In this document: one piece after another, positions 54,228 through 58,596 of the stretch
How the letters are laid out: every line of letters begins with the position of its first letter
Numbering within the stretch: position 1 is the first letter of the stretch
Position numbers and translations under genes: made by a program
From: Brachionus koreanus
Lineage: Eukaryota > Rotifera > Eurotatoria > Ploima > Brachionidae
Length of the DNA: 58,596 nucleotides
Reading direction: 5' to 3'
NCBI GenBank assembly: GCA_016987375.1
Contig: PJRA01000030.1
Coordinates: 264,937-323,532 of the forward strand
Notes under the pieces: generated by a model
Database searches by the model: none
Seen by the model: only the letters and a program-made list of their open reading frames with translations
What the model was told of the DNA's origin: nothing

Positions 54228-54649
54228 AGGTTCGCGCGTAGCAAAACTACCGCACTCTGAATTTAAAAGAACCGACTTAAATTATTAATCTGAAAATAAA
54301 AAAAACGGTCCCAACGATTTTTTCAGAATTTTGTCTAGTTTTAGAATATGCAAAAATAATTAGGGGTTTTGGGGTAAACCGCGGAGGAGATACAAAAAAA
54401 CTGAAAAAAACCCAAAATTTTACTATTTTTTGATCATGGTCTTGGTAAATTAGGGGAATGGTATTTCAAATAAGCCACTATTTTCTAGAAGAGATTATTC
54501 CCTATCAGAATTGATACAATACTATTAGGATATGCATATTTTAACATGAGTTAACCATGTTTTCCTAGGTTTTTAAGTATGCAGATTAATAATTTAAAGT
54601 CGGTTCTTCTAAATTCAGATAGTGCGGTAGTTTTGCTACGCGCATACCT
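54228..54649. mobile_element. Tc1/mariner-type MITE with about 65-bp TIRs
   Basis: The left end AGGTTCGCGCGTAGCAAAAC continues through ACTACCGCAC and GAACCGACTT to about 54292. It is repeated inverted at 54582-54649 (AGGTATGCGCGTAGC...) with over 90% identity by eye. Both ends abut TA, the expected Tc1/mariner duplication; a TTA (Harbinger-type) reading is possible but leaves a one-base TIR mismatch. The interior (about 290 bp) has no ORF. The flanks, once rejoined, share TTACGTAA-type sequence with 57826-58140, so it may have landed in another repeat. Confidence 0.85.
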
Positions 54650-55276
54650 TATCAAAGTAATGGTAAAAAATTAGCAAAATTTATTTTTGAAAATTTTGAC
54701 TTTTTTCAAAAATTTTGGACATTTTGTGTTTTACCAAATTTTACGTAAAATAACATTTTCTAGAAACTAGTAATTCATGTAATTTATCGTCAATTTTGGC
54801 TACTTAACGTAAAATGTGGTCAATTAATCGGATCGTAGCCACACTGTATATATTTTTTTAAATTGAATTAAATGATTAAATAATTAAGAATATAAAAAAA
54901 CGTCAGGAAAGGTTTTGCCTGAGCTGATAGTTTAGCTGCTTGTGATGACGCTTTGGTTCTTGATTTTCTAATCAGACGCCTTTCAGAATGCTTTTTTTTT
55001 TAACTCTAGTTATTATTTTTATATGCACCTTATTTTTTAAAATAAAATGGTAAAATTGAGTAAATAATCAAAATTTAATTTCTAGATAATTAAAATAAAA
55101 ATTGAGTTTTTAAAATTTCTTTTTATTAGTTAAATGCATAGATCAACATAAGACTAATTAAAAAATTTTTTTTTCATTTATTCATACATATACATTTTCG
55201 TTTATTTTGACGGAAAATAGGTTGAATTTTTTTGAAGAAAACTAAAAAAAAACGATCCTGGAAAAATTTACTTTAT
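54650..55276. other. Intergenic region with ACGTAA-type motifs
   Basis: Contains a TTTTACCAAATTTTACGTAAAATAAC stretch in two parts around 54730 and a TTAACGTAAAATG at about 54803, similar to sequence near 57850 and 58015. A TTTATT (minus-strand polyA signal) for the carotenoid oxygenase lies at 55177-55182. No gene is seen. Confidence 0.4.
55177..55182 (-). terminator. Polyadenylation signal of the carotenoid oxygenase gene
   Basis: AATAAA on the minus strand about 95 nt after the stop codon. Position plausible; motif common in A/T-rich sequence. Confidence 0.35.
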
Positions 55277-56809
55277 CTAAGCTAAGTTACGAAAGTTAAT
55301 TTGATCAGCAAAAAAACCGTGAAAAGTAAAAGCTCCTTTTACATCTTCAGGTATTTCAGCTCTGGCTATTTCTTTTAGATTTTTGGCATCTAAAACCGAT
55401 AGAAAATCATTTTTGTCACATAAGACCATTACTAATAGAACACCATCATCTTCAAGTTTTGCATCTGGATTTTCCACAAAAATTGGTTCGCTCGGCAACG
55501 CATCAAATCCATCTTGACCATATTTAGCTGAAAATATTTCGCTTGGATTTTCCATGTTAAGCTTAACAATAGAGAATGGATTATTGTAATGATTGGCTCC
55601 ATAAACATATTTATATGGTAATCCGTTAAACCTCCAATAATTAATTACAGGTAATTCAAAAGCCAAATCTGAATTTATCGTTTTCATTTCACAATAAATT
55701 TCATCCTTGTCATTTGAATGTTTATCTAATGGAATTGTGATCCGCTTGGCCAATGCCTTCATCATATCTGTGTTCATTAATTTACCCTCTTTCATATTTT
55801 CATATGAAAAATTTTCCACATTAAAGTGCTTTGAATCATAAGATGACAAATCCAAATATATATGATTATTACTTTCAAATGCATTTATATAATGAAAAGT
55901 AAACTGAGGATCAGTGATGAAATTTTTGTTTATTATTTCTCCTGTGTGCTTGTTTATTATGTGAATTCGAGTGGGACGATCTTTTTCAGTAATTAAAGCT
56001 GAAGATCTAGGTTTATTTTTAACTAGAGACTCGATCATTAATCTAAAATTAATTTGTAAACACTGCTCAAGAAATACAATATAATTTTCGGTTACAGAAA
56101 AGCTATGAAAATAAGAAAATCCATCCTTATTGCTTGATGGAACACTGGCAATTAGTTCTGCATTTTGACATATATGCTCAGACTGTTGGCCCATATTACC
56201 ACCCTTAAATCTAATAAACTCATAATGTGCTAGTTTATTTTTTCCTTTTGGATTAATGCCCATAGTTATCCAAGTGCCATCTCGTTCGATATGAGGATGA
56301 GCGATTGAAGAGCGTACAGATGGCAAATGATCTTTAATATTTACTGTATGCTTTATTTTTAGTCCATTGGGATCCAACTTGCACATTAAATGTGTTTCGG
56401 TCAATGCATATAGATGATCTTGAGCATATGGCATGATATTTACATTAACATTGTCGGATGTTTCTGGTGGAAAGAAAAAATTCTTGAAACGCTTATAAAT
56501 GTTAGAACCCTTGTCAATGCTTCCAAAATTAGGAAATAATTGCTTGTTCTCAAGTGTTTTAACATAAGACTTGGTTTCTAAAAGCTTGTTCGAGTAATGA
56601 ACATCGCCATTTTTAACAGTGAACTTGTGGACACAAGCTTGTCCGTCAAATAAATGTTCGTATGTATTTTGACCAAATTTGAAACGACCAGGACCATTAC
56701 GGTACAGTGAGCCATTGACCCATTTTGGAATCTCGCCAGTCACAACAGCTTTTACTGGCGTTTCTGTGCTTTTTGACAAAGATCTGAGTAAGTTTCCATA
56801 ACCAGGCAT
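55277..56809 (-). CDS. Carotenoid cleavage oxygenase (BCO1/BCO2/RPE65/NinaB family)
   Basis: The 510-aa protein is full-length for this non-heme iron family, a seven-bladed propeller that cleaves or isomerises carotenoids or retinoids. All four iron-binding histidines can be placed: H171 (AHPH), H235 (YFHSF), H306 (FHYINAFE) and H497 (FTFHGFF). The N-terminal GEIPKWVNGSLYRNGPG and EHLFDGQACVHKF blocks are typical. The PDPCK membrane/palmitoylation motif of vertebrate RPE65/BCO2 is replaced by IDKGSN, so membrane attachment may differ. Catalysis appears intact. Substrate (beta-carotene versus other) cannot be told. It is intronless, and an acceptor-like AG (56827-56828) lies 17 nt before the ATG. 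In a rotifer it may supply retinal for the eyespot, which is inference. Confidence 0.95.
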   Translation of the reverse strand: MPGYGNLLRSLSKSTETPVKAVVTGEIPKWVNGSLYRNGPGRFKFGQNTYEHLFDGQACVHKFTVKNGDVHYSNKLLETKSYVKTLENKQLFPNFGSIDKGSNIYKRFKNFFFPPETSDNVNVNIMPYAQDHLYALTETHLMCKLDPNGLKIKHTVNIKDHLPSVRSSIAHPHIERDGTWITMGINPKGKNKLAHYEFIRFKGGNMGQQSEHICQNAELIASVPSSNKDGFSYFHSFSVTENYIVFLEQCLQINFRLMIESLVKNKPRSSALITEKDRPTRIHIINKHTGEIINKNFITDPQFTFHYINAFESNNHIYLDLSSYDSKHFNVENFSYENMKEGKLMNTDMMKALAKRITIPLDKHSNDKDEIYCEMKTINSDLAFELPVINYWRFNGLPYKYVYGANHYNNPFSIVKLNMENPSEIFSAKYGQDGFDALPSEPIFVENPDAKLEDDGVLLVMVLCDKNDFLSVLDAKNLKEIARAEIPEDVKGAFTFHGFFADQINFRNLA

Positions 56810-58596
56810 TTTTAAAGTTTATTTTTCTAATTATTTTATTTGAATAAATTACTTCATTTTATATAATAAATGTTCACGTTTTTTAGTTTGTTATAATATT
56901 TTAAAATCTTATCAAACATTTAATCATTATGCCATAAATTATTCTAAATTAATTAAATTCTAAAACGTTTTAGAACCTAGAAAAACGCTTTAAGATAAAG
57001 AATTAGGATGATTTTATTTAGAAAATTTTACATTCATCACAGATTTTGTTTTAGTTGATGCAATTTTATTAATATTAAACAAGGACATGATTATTTTTTA
57101 AAACAAGATTATAGAATCTTATAAAGACAAGTTAGATAATAATAAAAAAAATTTTTTTAGCATTAAAAGATTTGATTCACAACTATTTATACTTTAATTT
57201 TGAAATTAAAAAAAATTTACAATAAAAAATTGATCTAATTTTTCATGAATTATGGTAATTCAAGTATTCTTAAAATTGAAACTAAAAATGTCTGAAGCTT
57301 CATTAGCATTTATCACTAAATAATCAGGAAAATTTTCAAAAGTAAGTTTTGGTCGGTCGGAATGCAAATTTAGTCTTTCCTTTCAGATACATGATGAATT
57401 TTCATTAAGAATTAGTTAATTATGTTAAATTATTTCAATTTAAAATTACTTTAATCAAAATCAGCTTGTTTTGACTTAAAATTCCAAAGAACAAGATCTG
57501 GTCAAAGGCAATTTTCGTATTTTTCCCAAAAACCTAACGCCATTAAGTTTATAGTTTAAAAAAAGTATGTAAATTAAATTTTAATGTATAAAATTTTTAA
57601 TTTAATTTTAACTAAAGGTAATGGATATTGTAATAGAAAATGGTGGTGATTGGTCAAATAACTAAAAATCTTTTCATAAGGAAACGATTCTGTTAATTTT
57701 AAAAAAATTAATAATAAATAAAATTTTTCGTTAAAATATATTTTAATTTTAAGTCTTTTTGAAAGTGTTGTATTATAATTTCTTTTTTATTTTAGCTTAT
57801 TCTAAGATTTTGATTTTTATTTCAAAATTTTACTAAATTTTACCAAAAATTGTGTAATTTTACGTAAAATAAAGTAAGAAACGGTAAGCAATTTTGAGTT
57901 TTGATTATTTTTTCAGAAAAAAATTATTTCAATTTTATTGAAAAATGTTCAATTTTTACATTTTTCTAACCAAAAACCTGATTTTTTTGGCCGTTAGCAT
58001 TTTGAGATGGTTTTACCAAAATTTACGTAATTTAACGTAAGGTTACGTAAGCTTACATTAAATAATGTAAAATTACGTAAAAATACGTAATTTAGTCGAT
58101 TCTGGACATTTTATAAAAGCACTGTAGCAAATTGAGCATTTAGAAATGATAGTCAACAAGATTTAATTAAATCTGCAGCCTAGAGATAGATAGATAAACA
58201 GATATAATTAAACAAAGAGTCAAACAGTATAAATTTGCTAGACATATTTTTCACTAAACTCAAAAAGTCGTTTGGAGTTTGTTAATGAAAAATTAATAAT
58301 TTTTTCATATAATTTCAAAATTTATTTTTTTTGAGTTTTGGGAAGACATATTGCAATAATTTTTAAAATTTTGTTGCTTTTTGTTGTACTAAATTACTAA
58401 AATCGATAAAATTAACTAATTTATAAGAATTTTTAAATTTTAAAAAAATTTTCAGCAAATTTTATCTGTAAAGAAATTATGATCTAAAGAAACATTTGAA
58501 AAAGAAATCAAAATTGAATCTGACAAACTCAAATTAGTTTAAAGATAAATGATAACGAGGAGTTTTTTTTATTTTTAATTAGACTAATGAATAAAA
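56810..58596. other. AT-rich intergenic region to the end of the window
   Basis: Lies 5' of the carotenoid oxygenase gene. Apart from a cluster of ACGTAA motifs at 58021-58090 I see no gene, RNA or transposon end. Confidence 0.5.
58021..58090. promoter_or_regulatory. Cluster of TTACGTAA-type palindromes
   Basis: Five ACGTAA words, three of them in full TTACGTAA palindromes, occur within 70 bp, with further TTACATTA and AATGTAA variants. TTACGTAA is the classical PAR-bZIP/E4BP4-type site. Related motifs also occur near 54735 and 57858, which favours a dispersed repeat as the simpler source. Confidence 0.35.

Noticed and set aside
1..58596. CRISPR arrays, tRNA or rRNA genes
   Set aside because: No spaced direct repeats of CRISPR type, no cloverleaf with A/B boxes and no rRNA segment were found; the only rRNA-like match is the antisense guide of the snoRNA. 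A covariance-model scan would be decisive.

Overview
The window looks like nuclear DNA of a small, very AT-rich metazoan with compact genes. Introns are mostly short (54-81 nt in several genes) and intergenic sequence is extremely A/T-rich. Animal-only families are present: teneurin, DEG/ENaC channels, a carotenoid oxygenase and a TAF1 with tandem bromodomains. A monogonont rotifer (Brachionus-like) fits best; that is an inference from gene content, composition and intron style, not from a marker gene. Two runs of N (27173-27244 and 46165-46299) are assembly gaps.

Layout. 0.7-6.3 kb: three intronless DEG/ENaC sodium-channel genes, one on the minus strand facing two tandem plus-strand copies. 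6.3-9.7 kb: AT-rich spacer with a frameshifted Tc1/mariner transposase relic. 9.7-17.5 kb (minus): TAF1 in three exons; its 2.2-kb intron carries a 485-bp inverted-repeat element with a 9-bp target duplication. 17.5-21 kb: spacer. 21.06-21.81 kb (plus): a secreted Q/S/G/W-rich silk- or adhesive-like repeat protein. 22.5-24.4 kb (minus): ribosomal protein L3 (RpL3) in five exons, with box C/D snoRNAs in two introns. 25.6-26.1 kb (plus): a cyclophilin with a possible organelle-targeting extension. 26.56-26.69 kb: a probable last exon of a Gly/Tyr-rich peptide. 28.0-33.8 kb (minus): a teneurin in five exons that stops early in the YD region. 33.8-48.9 kb: a 15-kb gene desert upstream of teneurin, holding repeats and one hAT-type MITE. 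48.9-49.6 kb (minus): a KCTD2/5/17-type BTB gene. 52.9-54.7 kb: a second hAT-type MITE that splits a small reading frame, then a Tc1-like MITE with long terminal repeats. 55.3-56.8 kb (minus): a BCO/RPE65-type carotenoid oxygenase.

The genes do not form one pathway; only the DEG/ENaC trio is a true local family. The most notable results are these. (1) RpL3 intron 3 hosts a box C/D snoRNA whose guide matches 18S rRNA at the position equivalent to human A468, and RpL3 intron 4 hosts a second C/D RNA. (2) The silk-like secreted protein is built from a recent internal duplication. (3) Two hAT MITEs share TIRs and have perfect 8-bp target duplications; one cut an ORF right after its start codon. 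(4) TAF1 lacks the zinc knuckle. (5) Teneurin lacks most of its YD shell. (6) A 60-nt KCTD intron is fully open in frame. (7) Most genes have a 3' splice acceptor only a few nucleotides upstream of the ATG, as expected for spliced-leader trans-splicing or very short leader exons.
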